Origin: CAUZIZ01 sp965222655
Lineage (GTDB): Bacteria; Acidobacteriota; UBA6911; RPQK01; JAJDTT01
DNA: 64,000 bases
NCBI GenBank assembly: GCA_965222655.1
Contig: CBDCUP010000003.1
Span: 248,001-312,000, forward strand
Reading direction: 5' to 3'
The position numbers and the translations under genes were made by a program. The first letter of the stretch is position 1. The number at the start of each line of letters is the position of its first letter. Below the pieces are notes generated by a model that worked only from the letters and a program-made list of their open reading frames with translations, made no database searches and was not told the origin of the DNA. Below, piece by piece: positions 33,577-42,839 of the stretch.

Positions 33577-36500
33577 ATGAATCGCCGTAGGGAGTGGAGC
33601 TCCTTTAGCAGACCTAGACTCGCCTCGTTTTCCTTTCTCCTGGGCATCGCCTTCTGCACCCTGCACTTACCGCCTCAGGTGACAAAGAGTGCGGTTACTG
33701 GAGAGGCCAATAGGGTTCTCCGACATGCCCATATCGGGGTCGCCTTGATGGAGCAGCTGAAGTTTGAAGATGCCAGTGTAGCGTTCGCCAAGATCCTGGA
33801 TCTCGATGCCAACTTTGTTCCGGCGCATGTCAACCTCGGAATAGCCCAGTTTAACCTGCAGCGATATGACGAAGCCAGTGCTCACTTCGGGAAAGCCCTG
33901 GAGTTGAACTCAGAGCAAATCCATGCCCACTACATGATGGGGTTGATCTATCGAAACCAGGATCAAGTCGATCGGTCTATGGACGAGTTTCGGGAAGTAA
34001 TCCGACAGGATCCCACCGATCCCTCTGCCCATTACTATCTGGGGCTGCTCTACTCCCGACGCAAGCAATACGATCAAGCCATGGCACACCTGCGAAAGGT
34101 TGTTGCGGCCGAGCCCTACAACGCCTCAGCTTACTACAATCTGGCTATTGCCCTGACTCGCAGTGGAAACCGCGAACAAGGACAGGAAGAGATGGAGCGC
34201 TTCCGGGATCTACAGGGGAGGTTTGGCACAACCACACTCGGCCTGAGGTACCTGGAGCAGGGTAGATACTCGCTTGCAGTCGAATCTACTGGGGATCACC
34301 TACCCGACCTTGGAGACGATTCGCCCAAGGCAATCCGGGTAACCTTCGAAGAGGTAGGGAGTTCTTCAGGGCTCCAGTTCCAACACGCGGGAACGGGTCG
34401 GGTCGGCAACTTTACCGTCGACTCGAAATCAGCGCTCGAGCAGGAGATCGTTCCCTACTTGGGTTCGGGCACTTCTTTCGGCGACTACGATGGAGACGGC
34501 AAGATGGACCTTTTTCTCTCCAATGCAGGAGCCCAGGACGCCGTCAGCGCGCTTTTCCACAACCAGGGCGAGGGCACCTTCCTGGAAGCCGGTCGTGGTC
34601 TGGGACTCGACTCGTCGGCGAAGACGATGAGCGCTCTCTGGGGAGACTACGACAACGATGGCTATCAGGACTTGTACCTCATCAATTACGGTCCCAACCT
34701 GCTGTACCGAAACCAGGAAAACAAGACTTTCCTCAACGTGACGGCGGCGGCGGCCGTCGGGGATTCCTCATGGGGAGTTGGCGGCGCATTTGTCGACTAC
34801 GACCATGACGGAGACCTGGACCTCTTCGTGGCAAACTTCGTGGAGACCAGTCACTTCCCGGAGTCAGGCTCTCGATTTCCCGATGATTTCCAGGGAGCCA
34901 ACAATGTGCTCTACAGGAACAACGGCGATGGCTCTTTCGCCGACGTCTCGGAGGTCTCCGGGCTCTCCGGAGGGCGGAGGAAGACTCTATCCGTAATCTG
35001 CACGGACTTCGACGACCGCAGAGACATCGACTTCTATCTGGTCAATCTGGGTCAACCCAACCAGCTTTTCAGCAACCAACGTGATGGCAGCTTCGTTGAC
35101 GTGGCTCCCGAACTGAAAATCTCGGAAACGGGATCAGGCACAGGCCTGGGGATCGGATTTCTGGGTCGAAGGGCCCAGCCCGACTTTGCGCTGCCCACCC
35201 TCGACGGATCCAACCTGAGCCTCTGGGGACAACAGCAGGATCGGCGTTACAGCCCGAGAGCCCTGTGGCCGTCGTCCGGCTCTCCGAATCCGGATCAGGT
35301 CCACAGCAGCCAGCTCTTCGACTTCGACAACGATGGCGATCTGGACGTGCTGCTGGTGGCCGCCCCTCTGTTCACTAAGTGGGGTCAGCCCCAGCGGAAC
35401 TTCTTTCTGCTCGAGAATCGCAATGGGGCGTTCCGCGACGTCAGCGTGGACGTGGGCCTGGACCGCTTCCAGGGGCTTGCAGTTCGAGGAGTGAGCGTCG
35501 CGGACTACGATGGAGACGGCGACCTGGACTTTGCCACGAACGTGAATGGCGGATCCCCCTTGCTCTTCAAGAATCAGGGTGGAAATCAGAACAACTGGAT
35601 CTCGGTGGCAACGCGAGGCACCAACAGCAATAAACTGGGCCTGGGCACGAAGGTGGAGATCAAGAGTGGCCGTCTGTATCAGAAGGCAGAGGTCTATGGG
35701 GGCCACGGATTCCTCAGTCAGAATCCACCAATACCTCACTTCGGCCTGGGAAGACAGGTCGGGATCGATACCCTCCGCATCCTTTGGCCTGGTGGAGTCC
35801 TTCAGTCCGAGATCGATCAACCCATCAATCGGGTCCTTCAGGTCCAGGAATTGGATCGCAAGGGTACCAGCTGCCCCATTCTCTACGCCTGGGACGGAGA
35901 GCAATACCGCTTCGTAACCGACTTTCTGGGAGGCAGTGCCTACGGCTACCTGCTTGCTCCAGGCGTTTACAACTATCCCGACACCGATGAATACGTGAAA
36001 CTGGATCGCAGTCGGACCCGTTTGAAGGACGGGCGGCTCGCCATCACCCTGAACAACCAACTCGAGGAGGTGATCCTCTTCGACCTGTTGGAACTCGTAG
36101 CCGTAGATCATCCGGCCGAATACGAGATCTATCCCGACGAAAAGCTACTGCCAGGTCCTCCCTATCTGGATTTCCAGCTTCTGACCGCCTCAGGAGCCAG
36201 TCCCCCGGTAGCTGCGATCGACGGAGCTGGGAACGACCTCCTTTCCCAAATCAGTTCTATCGACCGGGTCTATCCGACCGGCTTCGAGAAGCTCCCCTTC
36301 AAGGGTTACTCGCGATCCCATGAAATGATCCTCGATCTCGGGATTACAGCGTCAGACAGAACGCTGCTTCTGATGCATGCTTGGATCGACTACGCCGACA
36401 GCACAAGCAATCTGGCAGCATCCCAGGCAGGGGTGTCGCTGATTCCACCCTACCTGCAGGTCCAAGATGAGCTGGGAAGGTGGGTCACTGTGTTGGAACG

Positions 36501-37137
36501 CATGGGGTTTCCAGCCGGTTTGCCAAAAACGATGACCGTGGACCTCTCTGGCAAGTTCCTTTCAGCGAGTCGCAAAATCCGGATCGTGACAAATATGTGC
36601 ATCTACTGGGACCAGGTGCTAGTCGAGACCGGGTCTCCTCACCAGGACTACAGGGTCCACAGGTTGAAACCGGAGCAGTCCGATCTCCACTTTCTTGGTT
36701 TTCCAGACTTCCGCAGCAGCGACGGGCGTAGTCCCGAAACCTATGACTACGATCGGGCTTCCGCGACCGCTCAGTGGAAGGTCCATATGGGAGGCTATAC
36801 CCGCTACGGTGACGTTCGGCCCTTGCTGCAAAAGCGGGACGACATGTTCGTCATCACCCGGTCCGGGGATGAGATCGAGGCCTTTTTTGATGTCGTCTCC
36901 CTCCCCAAACTCGCATCCGGCTGGGTGAGGGACTACCTGGTCTACGTACAGGGCTTTGGCAAGGATATGGATTTGAATTCCGCCGAACCCGATTCCGTAG
37001 GCCCTCTTCCCTTCCATCAGATGTCTGCCTACCCGTACCCCCCAGGAGAGCGGTATCCCGACGATGAGGCCCATCAGAAATATCTTAGGGAGTGGAATAC
37101 GCGAGTCGAGGAACGCTGGTACACCCAGACAAGATGA
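33577..37137 (+). CDS. Giant TPR / FG-GAP / ASPIC-UnbV repeat protein (CRTAC1-like)
   Basis: 1186 residues. Order: a signal peptide or N-terminal helix (FSFLLGIAFCTLHLP), six or so TPR units to about residue 225, an FG-GAP/VCBS propeller with Ca-binding loops (DYDGDGKMDLF, DYDNDGYQDLY, DYDHDGDLDLF, DFDNDGDLDVL, DYDGDGDLDF), an ASPIC/UnbV segment (NWISVATRGTNSNKLGLGTKVEI), and a C-terminal beta-rich region of over 350 residues that I do not recognise. It is exported and probably an adhesion or matrix scaffold. CRTAC1-type proteins are expanded in Acidobacteriota. Confidence 0.9.
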   Translation: MNRRREWSSFSRPRLASFSFLLGIAFCTLHLPPQVTKSAVTGEANRVLRHAHIGVALMEQLKFEDASVAFAKILDLDANFVPAHVNLGIAQFNLQRYDEASAHFGKALELNSEQIHAHYMMGLIYRNQDQVDRSMDEFREVIRQDPTDPSAHYYLGLLYSRRKQYDQAMAHLRKVVAAEPYNASAYYNLAIALTRSGNREQGQEEMERFRDLQGRFGTTTLGLRYLEQGRYSLAVESTGDHLPDLGDDSPKAIRVTFEEVGSSSGLQFQHAGTGRVGNFTVDSKSALEQEIVPYLGSGTSFGDYDGDGKMDLFLSNAGAQDAVSALFHNQGEGTFLEAGRGLGLDSSAKTMSALWGDYDNDGYQDLYLINYGPNLLYRNQENKTFLNVTAAAAVGDSSWGVGGAFVDYDHDGDLDLFVANFVETSHFPESGSRFPDDFQGANNVLYRNNGDGSFADVSEVSGLSGGRRKTLSVICTDFDDRRDIDFYLVNLGQPNQLFSNQRDGSFVDVAPELKISETGSGTGLGIGFLGRRAQPDFALPTLDGSNLSLWGQQQDRRYSPRALWPSSGSPNPDQVHSSQLFDFDNDGDLDVLLVAAPLFTKWGQPQRNFFLLENRNGAFRDVSVDVGLDRFQGLAVRGVSVADYDGDGDLDFATNVNGGSPLLFKNQGGNQNNWISVATRGTNSNKLGLGTKVEIKSGRLYQKAEVYGGHGFLSQNPPIPHFGLGRQVGIDTLRILWPGGVLQSEIDQPINRVLQVQELDRKGTSCPILYAWDGEQYRFVTDFLGGSAYGYLLAPGVYNYPDTDEYVKLDRSRTRLKDGRLAITLNNQLEEVILFDLLELVAVDHPAEYEIYPDEKLLPGPPYLDFQLLTASGASPPVAAIDGAGNDLLSQISSIDRVYPTGFEKLPFKGYSRSHEMILDLGITASDRTLLLMHAWIDYADSTSNLAASQAGVSLIPPYLQVQDELGRWVTVLERMGFPAGLPKTMTVDLSGKFLSASRKIRIVTNMCIYWDQVLVETGSPHQDYRVHRLKPEQSDLHFLGFPDFRSSDGRSPETYDYDRASATAQWKVHMGGYTRYGDVRPLLQKRDDMFVITRSGDEIEAFFDVVSLPKLASGWVRDYLVYVQGFGKDMDLNSAEPDSVGPLPFHQMSAYPYPPGERYPDDEAHQKYLREWNTRVEERWYTQTR

Positions 37138-37185
37138 TCATGCCGGATGGCGGATCTGTATCGCACGATCGTATAATAGCGGCCA

Positions 37186-38853
37186 ATGGCACCTGTGCTC
37201 GCAACCCTGGCTTGCTTCGGTCTCTACCTGCTGGGCTACCACGTCTACGCCAAGTACCTTGCTAGGAGAATCTTCAAGCTGGACCCCGACGCCGTCACTC
37301 CTGCCTTGGAGCTGAACGACGGTGTCGACTACGTTCCCTGTAACCGATACGTGCTCTTCGGGCACCACTATGCTTCGATTGCCGGACTCTCTCCGATGTT
37401 GGGCCCTGCCATTGCGGTTATCTGGGGATGGGTACCCGCAATGCTGTGGGTCGTCCTGGGCACCCTCTTCATCGGAGCCGTACACGACTTCGGGGCACTG
37501 GTCATTTCCATGCGCGCCCGGGGAGTATCCGTCGGAAAGGTAGCCGAGGACATCGTCGGGCCGCGAGCCAAGTCCCTGTTCCATATCATCATCTTCTTTC
37601 TGATCGCCCTTGCCATGGGCGTTTTCGTCAACGTCTGCGCCACGCTTCTGACCGTCGACCACAGTCCCGAAGCCGTTTATCCGAGTGCGACGATCATGAT
37701 TGTGGCTTTGCTTGTGGGATGGCAGGTCTATAAGCGAGGAGCTTCGATCGGCAGGAGCACCCTGATTGCTTTTGTCATTACCCTGCTGAGTGTTTGGGCT
37801 GGACTAGAGCTACCCGTACTGAGCCTCTCCCTGGGCCAGTGGAGCATTATTCTGCTGATCTACGCCTTTGCGGCTTCGGTTCTCCCAGTTTGGCTGCTGC
37901 TTCAACCCCGGGACTATATAAACTCACTTCTCCTCTACCTGGGACTCCTCTTGATCTACTGCGGCTTCTTCTACCTGAGTCCCGACTTCGCAGCACCAGC
38001 GATTCAAGCCAATCCAGCCGGCGCCCCTCCGTTGTTTCCTTTTGTCTTCATTGTCATAGCCTGTGGTGCCGTTTCGGGATTCCACGGCCTGGTCTCTTCG
38101 GGTACTACGGCGAAACAGATCAGCAAGGAGACAGACGCGACCCTCATCGGATACGGTGGGATGATTGGCGAATCACTGTTGGGCCTGGTGTCCGTCCTTG
38201 CCTGTACGGCCGGATTCGTGACGCGGGACCTCTGGCTTCAGCACTATCAGTCATGGGACGTGGCCCAAGGGTTGGGCCTGAAGATGAAGGCTTTCATCGA
38301 CGGCTCTGCGATGTTCATGAGCCAATTGGGAATACCGCTGGATCTGTCCAAGGCTTTCGTTGCCTTGGTGGCCATCTCCTTCGGCCTTACAACGCTGGAC
38401 TCCGGCACTAGGCTGTTGCGCTTCAACATCAGCGAGATCAGTGAGACTCTGAGAATCCGCAGTCTCTCCAACCGCTACATTGCTTCCCTCTTCGCCGTAA
38501 TCACAATCGGGTTCTTCGCCTTCTACAAAGTGGGAGGAAAGGCGGCAGGTCTTGCTCTGTGGCAACTCTTCGGCACCACCAATCAGGTGCTCGGAGGGCT
38601 TACCCTGCTCACCATCACGCTCTACTTGATCCATCAGAAGCGTCCTTTTTGGTACACAGCGGTCCCCATGGTCTTCATGCTAGCGACCACCCTGGTGGCT
38701 ATGTTCCTGAAAATGCGCGACTTCTGGAACTCTGAGGCTTACCTTCTTCTCGCCATAGGGGGAGGTATTCTCGGCCTTGCCATCTGGCTCGCCATCGAGG
38801 CGACGATAAAACTGACATCCAGCCGCGGACCCAGCGGCGATCCCGCCGAGTAG
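37186..38853 (+). CDS. cstA: CstA-family carbon starvation transporter
   Basis: 555 residues with about 16 hydrophobic helices and the CstA hallmarks: YHVYAKYLARRIF at the N-terminus, RYVLFGHHYASIAGLSPMLGPAIA, WGWVPAMLWVVLGTLFIGAVHDFGAL, GFHGLVSSGTTAKQISKE and FVALVAISFGLTTLDSGTRL. Family members import peptides or pyruvate. It is shorter than E. coli CstA (about 700) and resembles the compact YjiY/BtsT-like forms. No Shine-Dalgarno precedes the ATG; a TATAAT at 37172-37177 sits only 8 bp upstream, so a leaderless transcript is possible. Confidence 0.93.
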   Translation: MAPVLATLACFGLYLLGYHVYAKYLARRIFKLDPDAVTPALELNDGVDYVPCNRYVLFGHHYASIAGLSPMLGPAIAVIWGWVPAMLWVVLGTLFIGAVHDFGALVISMRARGVSVGKVAEDIVGPRAKSLFHIIIFFLIALAMGVFVNVCATLLTVDHSPEAVYPSATIMIVALLVGWQVYKRGASIGRSTLIAFVITLLSVWAGLELPVLSLSLGQWSIILLIYAFAASVLPVWLLLQPRDYINSLLLYLGLLLIYCGFFYLSPDFAAPAIQANPAGAPPLFPFVFIVIACGAVSGFHGLVSSGTTAKQISKETDATLIGYGGMIGESLLGLVSVLACTAGFVTRDLWLQHYQSWDVAQGLGLKMKAFIDGSAMFMSQLGIPLDLSKAFVALVAISFGLTTLDSGTRLLRFNISEISETLRIRSLSNRYIASLFAVITIGFFAFYKVGGKAAGLALWQLFGTTNQVLGGLTLLTITLYLIHQKRPFWYTAVPMVFMLATTLVAMFLKMRDFWNSEAYLLLAIGGGILGLAIWLAIEATIKLTSSRGPSGDPAE

Positions 38854-39030
38854 GAATCCCAGGCCATCCGTTTCCTGGCCGTTCCAAGCTGCAGCTTCAT
38901 TTGCTGGTTTGGATCAAGAAAGTACGTACCCCACTGATCTAGCGTTGGATCGGGCGCATCTCAGACGATTGTTCAACCCGACACTTAAGTGAAATTCGAA
39001 TGCAGCTACACGTTCCTGGGAGCAAGTCCT

Positions 39031-39061
39031 TACGCCAAAGGCGTTAATGCGAGTAGCCCAG
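39031..39061. repeat. Left half of dispersed palindromic repeat, split by IS110 element
   Basis: This 31-mer (TACGCC..AAGGCGTT..GCGAGTAGCCCAG) matches 61831-61861 at about 27 of 30 positions. In the intact copy at 61831 it continues as GGGTTGCAATGC.. and CGAGCTACCCTGGGT. Here the continuation is found 1.67 kb away at 40731-40766, on the other side of the IS110 element. It marks the insertion point. Nothing else was recognised in the 38854-39030 gap after cstA. Confidence 0.8.
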
Positions 39062-39140
39062 ACATCTGAGGTTTCAAGTCAAGTGTTTTTTCAAGTTTTT
39101 TTTCAGCCGGTTGCATTTTTTTCCACAGCTTGATTGCTCT

Positions 39141-40394
39141 CTACAAGAAGGCCAGCAAAGGGGCGTTGTTCGCCTTCAAAGAAGCCACATAAATGGCGTC
39201 GTCGTAGGGGACCCGGTTCTTCCAGCAGCGGTAGATTATGCGCAGCCACTTGAAGGCCAAAGAGCGCACCGCGACGTGATGATCTTTCCCTTGGCTGAGC
39301 TGCATCTGGTAGAACGCTTGCGCCCAGGGGCACCAGTGCCGGGAGTGAGCGGCGAATTCGTGAACGCCCTGGCGGACGAACTTGGGACAGGCCCAACGGT
39401 AAGACACGATGCGGGTCTTGCCACTGCTTCGCAGCAGGGGGGCGATGCCGGAGACGGTCTGTACCTCCGCGGCGCATTGGAAACGATCCCGATCCTCCCC
39501 AAAGAGAGTTAAGAGCCGCGGTCCCAGAGCCTTTCCAGAGCCGGGCAGACTGCTGAAAATGAAATGGTCGGGGTGGTGGTTGAAGAGTTCCTCGATTTTG
39601 GCATCAAACCGCTGGATGGACTCATTCAAGTGCAGGATCTGTCCCGCCAAGCTCTGAGTCATCAGGCTAGCCGCCGTCACAATGGCCGCATCGTGGGTCA
39701 GCGCCCGGGCCTGCTTGATCTCCTCCAGCTTGGAGTGCAACTTTTCGCTGCCCCCCACCCGATGGCTCTTGAGAAAGCGGCGAATCGTGGTCGGCTTGAC
39801 CCGCTGCAAGGCCTCAAGGCTGGGCCAACGGTTCAGGAAATCACAGGCCGTCTTCCCTTTGAGCGGGCCGACCCATTTCAGGGCCTGAGGAAAGTAGTTC
39901 TTCAAGTTGGCGGTCCACTGATTGGTCAAGTCCGCGCGCAGATCGACCAGCTTGCGCCGTTGCTCGGACAACAGGCGCAGGGAGCGCACCTCCGGCGATT
40001 CGGGTTCCCACAATCGAATCCGTTCCCGATGCTTGAGCAGGTAGTCCAGCACCAGATCCGCATCCCTCGGGTCGTCTTTGCCTCCACTGGGATAGAAGGC
40101 TCCACGGTAGCGGCTCAAGGACTTCGGGTTGATCGGGTAGATCAACACAAAATCGTAATCCATCAGCGCATACAGCAGCGCTCCCCGGCTCTGTTCGACG
40201 GCGATCGCGACCCAGCCGCCTCCGCTCCTTTCTCTCAGCCCGTTGATCCAGCTCTGCAGGGCCTCCGGTGTTTGTTTGACGTCGCCGGTCTCGATTTCGC
40301 TCGAGCCCGACATCCGCAGCGCGTAGGCATGCTCTTGGTCGGCCCAGTCCAGGCCCACCCACACTCCAATGGTCTGCTCCTCAATCGGCTTCAT
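39141..40394 (-). CDS. IS110-family transposase (DEDD recombinase)
   Basis: 417 residues. The N-terminal RuvC-like DEDD domain starts GVWVGLDWADQEHAYAL and continues with VAIAVEQSRGALLYAL, PINPKSLSRYR and KDDPRDADLVLDYL. The C-terminal Transposase_20 domain has LPGSGKALGPRLLTLFGEDRDRF and SGIAPLLRSSGKTRIVSYR, where the serine in APLLRSSGKT is in the place of the recombinase nucleophile. IS110 recombinases use a bridge RNA encoded next to the gene. The long non-coding end here lies upstream of the gene, as in the IS110 (not IS1111) group. Confidence 0.95.
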   Translation of the reverse strand: MKPIEEQTIGVWVGLDWADQEHAYALRMSGSSEIETGDVKQTPEALQSWINGLRERSGGGWVAIAVEQSRGALLYALMDYDFVLIYPINPKSLSRYRGAFYPSGGKDDPRDADLVLDYLLKHRERIRLWEPESPEVRSLRLLSEQRRKLVDLRADLTNQWTANLKNYFPQALKWVGPLKGKTACDFLNRWPSLEALQRVKPTTIRRFLKSHRVGGSEKLHSKLEEIKQARALTHDAAIVTAASLMTQSLAGQILHLNESIQRFDAKIEELFNHHPDHFIFSSLPGSGKALGPRLLTLFGEDRDRFQCAAEVQTVSGIAPLLRSSGKTRIVSYRWACPKFVRQGVHEFAAHSRHWCPWAQAFYQMQLSQGKDHHVAVRSLAFKWLRIIYRCWKNRVPYDDAIYVASLKANNAPLLAFL

Positions 40395-40440
40395 GGCTCC
40401 TCTCCCCTTCTCTGGTGTTTCGTCGGACGCAAACCGGGGG

Positions 40441-40570
40441 CGGCGAATTCCTTATAGAAGTCCTCCTGAGCGGACAGCATCTGAGTATTCGTCCAAATCC
40501 GGCCCAGGGTCCGTCCGAAAGTCTGGGCTTAATCGTCCTCCCGATAAGGGTTGGCATTCGTGACGGACCC
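40441..40570 (-). ncRNA. Predicted IS110 bridge RNA (target- and donor-binding loops)
   Basis: On the transposase strand, loop 1 (40570 to 40507) has an outer stem GGGTCCGTC..GAA with TTC..GACGGACCC, an internal loop, an inner stem CTTATCG with CGATTAAG and apical GGAGGA. Its 5' arm GCCAACCCT equals the target at the right flank (40729-40737 inverted). Its 3' arm AGCCCAG equals the left flank 39055-39061. Loop 2 (about 40499 to 40441) has outer stem GGACGAAT with ATTCGCC and inner GTCC with GGAC. Its arms are CTCAGATG, equal to the element end at 39063-39070 inverted, and CTATAAG, equal to the other end at 40724-40730. Transcript ends are not known. Confidence 0.75.
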
Positions 40571-40730
40571 GAGCGTCCTGGGAGTCGACTATCGAGCTCC
40601 CGACTCCACACTTTTGCACACCATCCACACCTTCCACAAAGAAAGAAAAAAGTAGCAAAAAAGAAAGAAAGGCGGCTACGGCTACTTGCCGCTCCCATCT
40701 TCCCGATCTCAGTACCTTCCCAACTATAAG

Positions 40731-40928
40731 GGTTGGCGATGCGGAGCGAAGCGAGCTACCCTGGGTCAAATTCGTTCAAGAAAATGTGCTACCCCAAGGG
40801 GGTTATTGCCGACCGGAAACGCGTTGGCAATAACGCTTTCAGCGTAGAAGAGGCAGGCAACTTGAACCCAGGGTAGCCCGCTTCGCATTGCAACCCTGGG
40901 CTACGCGCAATAACGCCTTCGGCGTAGG
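40731..40928. repeat. Cluster of dispersed palindromic repeats
   Basis: 40731-40766 is the right half of the repeat split by the IS110 element (GGTTGGC..GCGAGCTACCCTGGGT). 40865-40928 is another copy in inverse orientation (ACCCAGGGTAGCCCGCTTCGC, then CAACCCTGGGCTACGCG and AACGCCTTCGGCGTAGG). Between them are partial units such as GCAATAACGC. The same family occurs at 61831-61891. No gene is seen in the rest of the 40395-41036 gap. Confidence 0.75.
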
Positions 40929-41036
40929 TGATCTTCGTTAAACCGCAGAACATCGAGCAAGCGAATTCCGAAGGAGAACCTGTTGCCGTTTGTTCACACT
41001 CAAGTAGCAAGAAGTTCATTCCTGCATGACGCAAGA

Positions 41037-42713
41037 CTACATGTTCTTGTAGTCAGGACCCCCTCCCGCTTCGGGCGGTGTCCAGACGATGATCTGGTAG
41101 GGATCCATGATGTCGCAGGTCTTACAGTGAACGCAGTTGGTGAAGTTCAGATGCAACTGGGCCCCTCCATCCTGATGAGCAATTTCGTAGACTCCGGCCG
41201 GGCAGAAGTGCTGACACGGGTTGGCATATTCCTGGACACATCGGTTGTGACAGATATCAAAATCGAGGATCTTCAAGTGACAGGGCTGATCTTCCTCATG
41301 GGAGGTGTCTGAGAAGTAGACATCCGTCAGCTTGTCAAAGGTATATTTGCCATCGAAATCCGTTTTTGATGGCTTGTGGCGCGGCGCGCCTTCCTGGCTC
41401 CGCCGCTGCAAGTACTGATGGCCGGAGAGGTTTGTCAGGCGGCCGCCTGATCCCCGTCCTCCCGTGAGGACTTGCCATCCGCTACGCAGCATGCCCGACC
41501 AGAAGCCCTTCTGAAATCCCTGCCGGAAGTTGCGTGCCCGCCACAGCTCCTCCCGAGCCCAGCTCTTCTCGAAATCTCCCTCGTAGCGCTTCAGCGTCGC
41601 TGACGAGTAATCACGCTTCAGCAGAGATTCGAAAATCGTCTCGGCGGCCAGCATCCCTGACTTCACGGCCAGATGGATTCCTTTAAGGCGCTGAGGATTC
41701 AGAAATCCGGCCGAATCTCCTACCAGAAGCAGCCCATCGGCATAAAGCCGAGGCATCGAGTAGTATCCCCCCTCTGGAATCGCCTTGGCACCATAGGAGA
41801 GAACCTTCCCGTCCTTGAGCATCGACTCTATGAAGGGATGTTTCTTGAAACGCTGAAGCAGTTCGTGCCCGTCCATCTCGGGGTCTTTATAGTCGAGACC
41901 AACGACGAAGCCCACGCTCAGGAGATCGCCCATCCCATAGGCGAATCCGCCCCCTAACTCCTCGGTGCCCAAGGGATAGCCCAGAGTATGAATCACCCTT
42001 CCCGACGCGCTGTCGTCTGTAAGCTGCCAAATCTCCTTGACACCCAGGGCGTAGATCTGTGGATCCTGCCCCCGATCTAGACCGAACCTGCGCTCTGCCT
42101 GTCGGGTCAGCGTTCCCCGGGGACCCTCTCCAAGAACCGTGATCTTGGAGACGATATCGATCCCCGGTTCGAAATTAGCCTTGGGCGAGCCGTCGGCACT
42201 GCGCCCCTGGTCTCCAATGCGCACGCCTGAAACCCGCTCTCCTTCGAAGAGGAGTTGGGAGGCAGGAAAACCAGGATAAACTTCGACTCCGTTTCGCTCG
42301 CAGAGATCTCCCAGCCACTTAACCAGGGTCCCCAGTGAACCGATAGAGTAGCCCCTGTTCCTGAGAGGCGGTGGAGTGAAGGGAGATCGGTAGGACCCTT
42401 TCCGGGTCAGAATCTGGAGGGAATCCTCTTCGACTGCACTTTGGTAGGGAGGCTCCTCCCCCGGAAATCCCCGAAGTAGCTCGTCGAAACCCCGGGGATC
42501 TACGACCGCCCCGCTGAGTGCATGGGAGCCGATCTCCCTCCCTTTCTCGACGACCAGAATGGTCAGATCCTGAAGAGAATCGCCCGTCCCAGTCTGTGTT
42601 GCCAGAGCCTCGTTATGTTCCCGAACCAGCCGCGACAGATGGAGCGCTCCGCTCAGACTGGCAGGTCCAGCACCTACGAAGACGACATCCGCGTCTATCT
42701 GATCCCGCTGCAT
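41037..42713 (-). CDS. Electron transfer flavoprotein-ubiquinone oxidoreductase
   Basis: 558 residues. The N-terminal FAD-binding motif ADVVFVGAGPASLSGALHLS, VVEKGREIGSHALSGAVVDP, the middle domain with TVLGEGPRGTLTRQ, and GDSAGFLNPQRLKGIHLAVKSG are all in place. The C-terminal 4Fe-4S domain has HFCPAGVYE and NCVHCKTCDIMDPYQIIVW. The enzyme passes electrons from ETF (beta-oxidation and amino-acid dehydrogenases) to membrane quinone. The etfAB genes are not in the window. It lies downstream of a group II intron on the same strand. Confidence 0.95.
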   Translation of the reverse strand: MQRDQIDADVVFVGAGPASLSGALHLSRLVREHNEALATQTGTGDSLQDLTILVVEKGREIGSHALSGAVVDPRGFDELLRGFPGEEPPYQSAVEEDSLQILTRKGSYRSPFTPPPLRNRGYSIGSLGTLVKWLGDLCERNGVEVYPGFPASQLLFEGERVSGVRIGDQGRSADGSPKANFEPGIDIVSKITVLGEGPRGTLTRQAERRFGLDRGQDPQIYALGVKEIWQLTDDSASGRVIHTLGYPLGTEELGGGFAYGMGDLLSVGFVVGLDYKDPEMDGHELLQRFKKHPFIESMLKDGKVLSYGAKAIPEGGYYSMPRLYADGLLLVGDSAGFLNPQRLKGIHLAVKSGMLAAETIFESLLKRDYSSATLKRYEGDFEKSWAREELWRARNFRQGFQKGFWSGMLRSGWQVLTGGRGSGGRLTNLSGHQYLQRRSQEGAPRHKPSKTDFDGKYTFDKLTDVYFSDTSHEEDQPCHLKILDFDICHNRCVQEYANPCQHFCPAGVYEIAHQDGGAQLHLNFTNCVHCKTCDIMDPYQIIVWTPPEAGGGPDYKNM

Positions 42714-42839
42714 GCTTCCTCCTGAAAATGGCCTAGCTGCTAGGGCTTCTTGGTCGAGAAAAAGTTCACAAACTGATCAAGTTTCCGGCCTCGGCGTGAT
42801 GTAGTTTCCAAAGAGACCGCTTCAGCGGTCTGGCGCGAA

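Larger units (their letters stand above)
39062..40730 (-). mobile_element. IS110-family insertion sequence, 1669 bp, boundaries defined
   Basis: The flanks 39031-39061 and 40731-40766 rejoin into one dispersed repeat when this segment is removed. Both junctions carry AG on the plus strand (CT on the transposase strand), fitting the CT core dinucleotide used by IS621-type IS110 elements, with no target duplication beyond it and no terminal inverted repeats. It contains one transposase gene and, between that gene and the upstream end, 336 bp of non-coding DNA with two structured loops (see the ncRNA entry). Confidence 0.85.
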
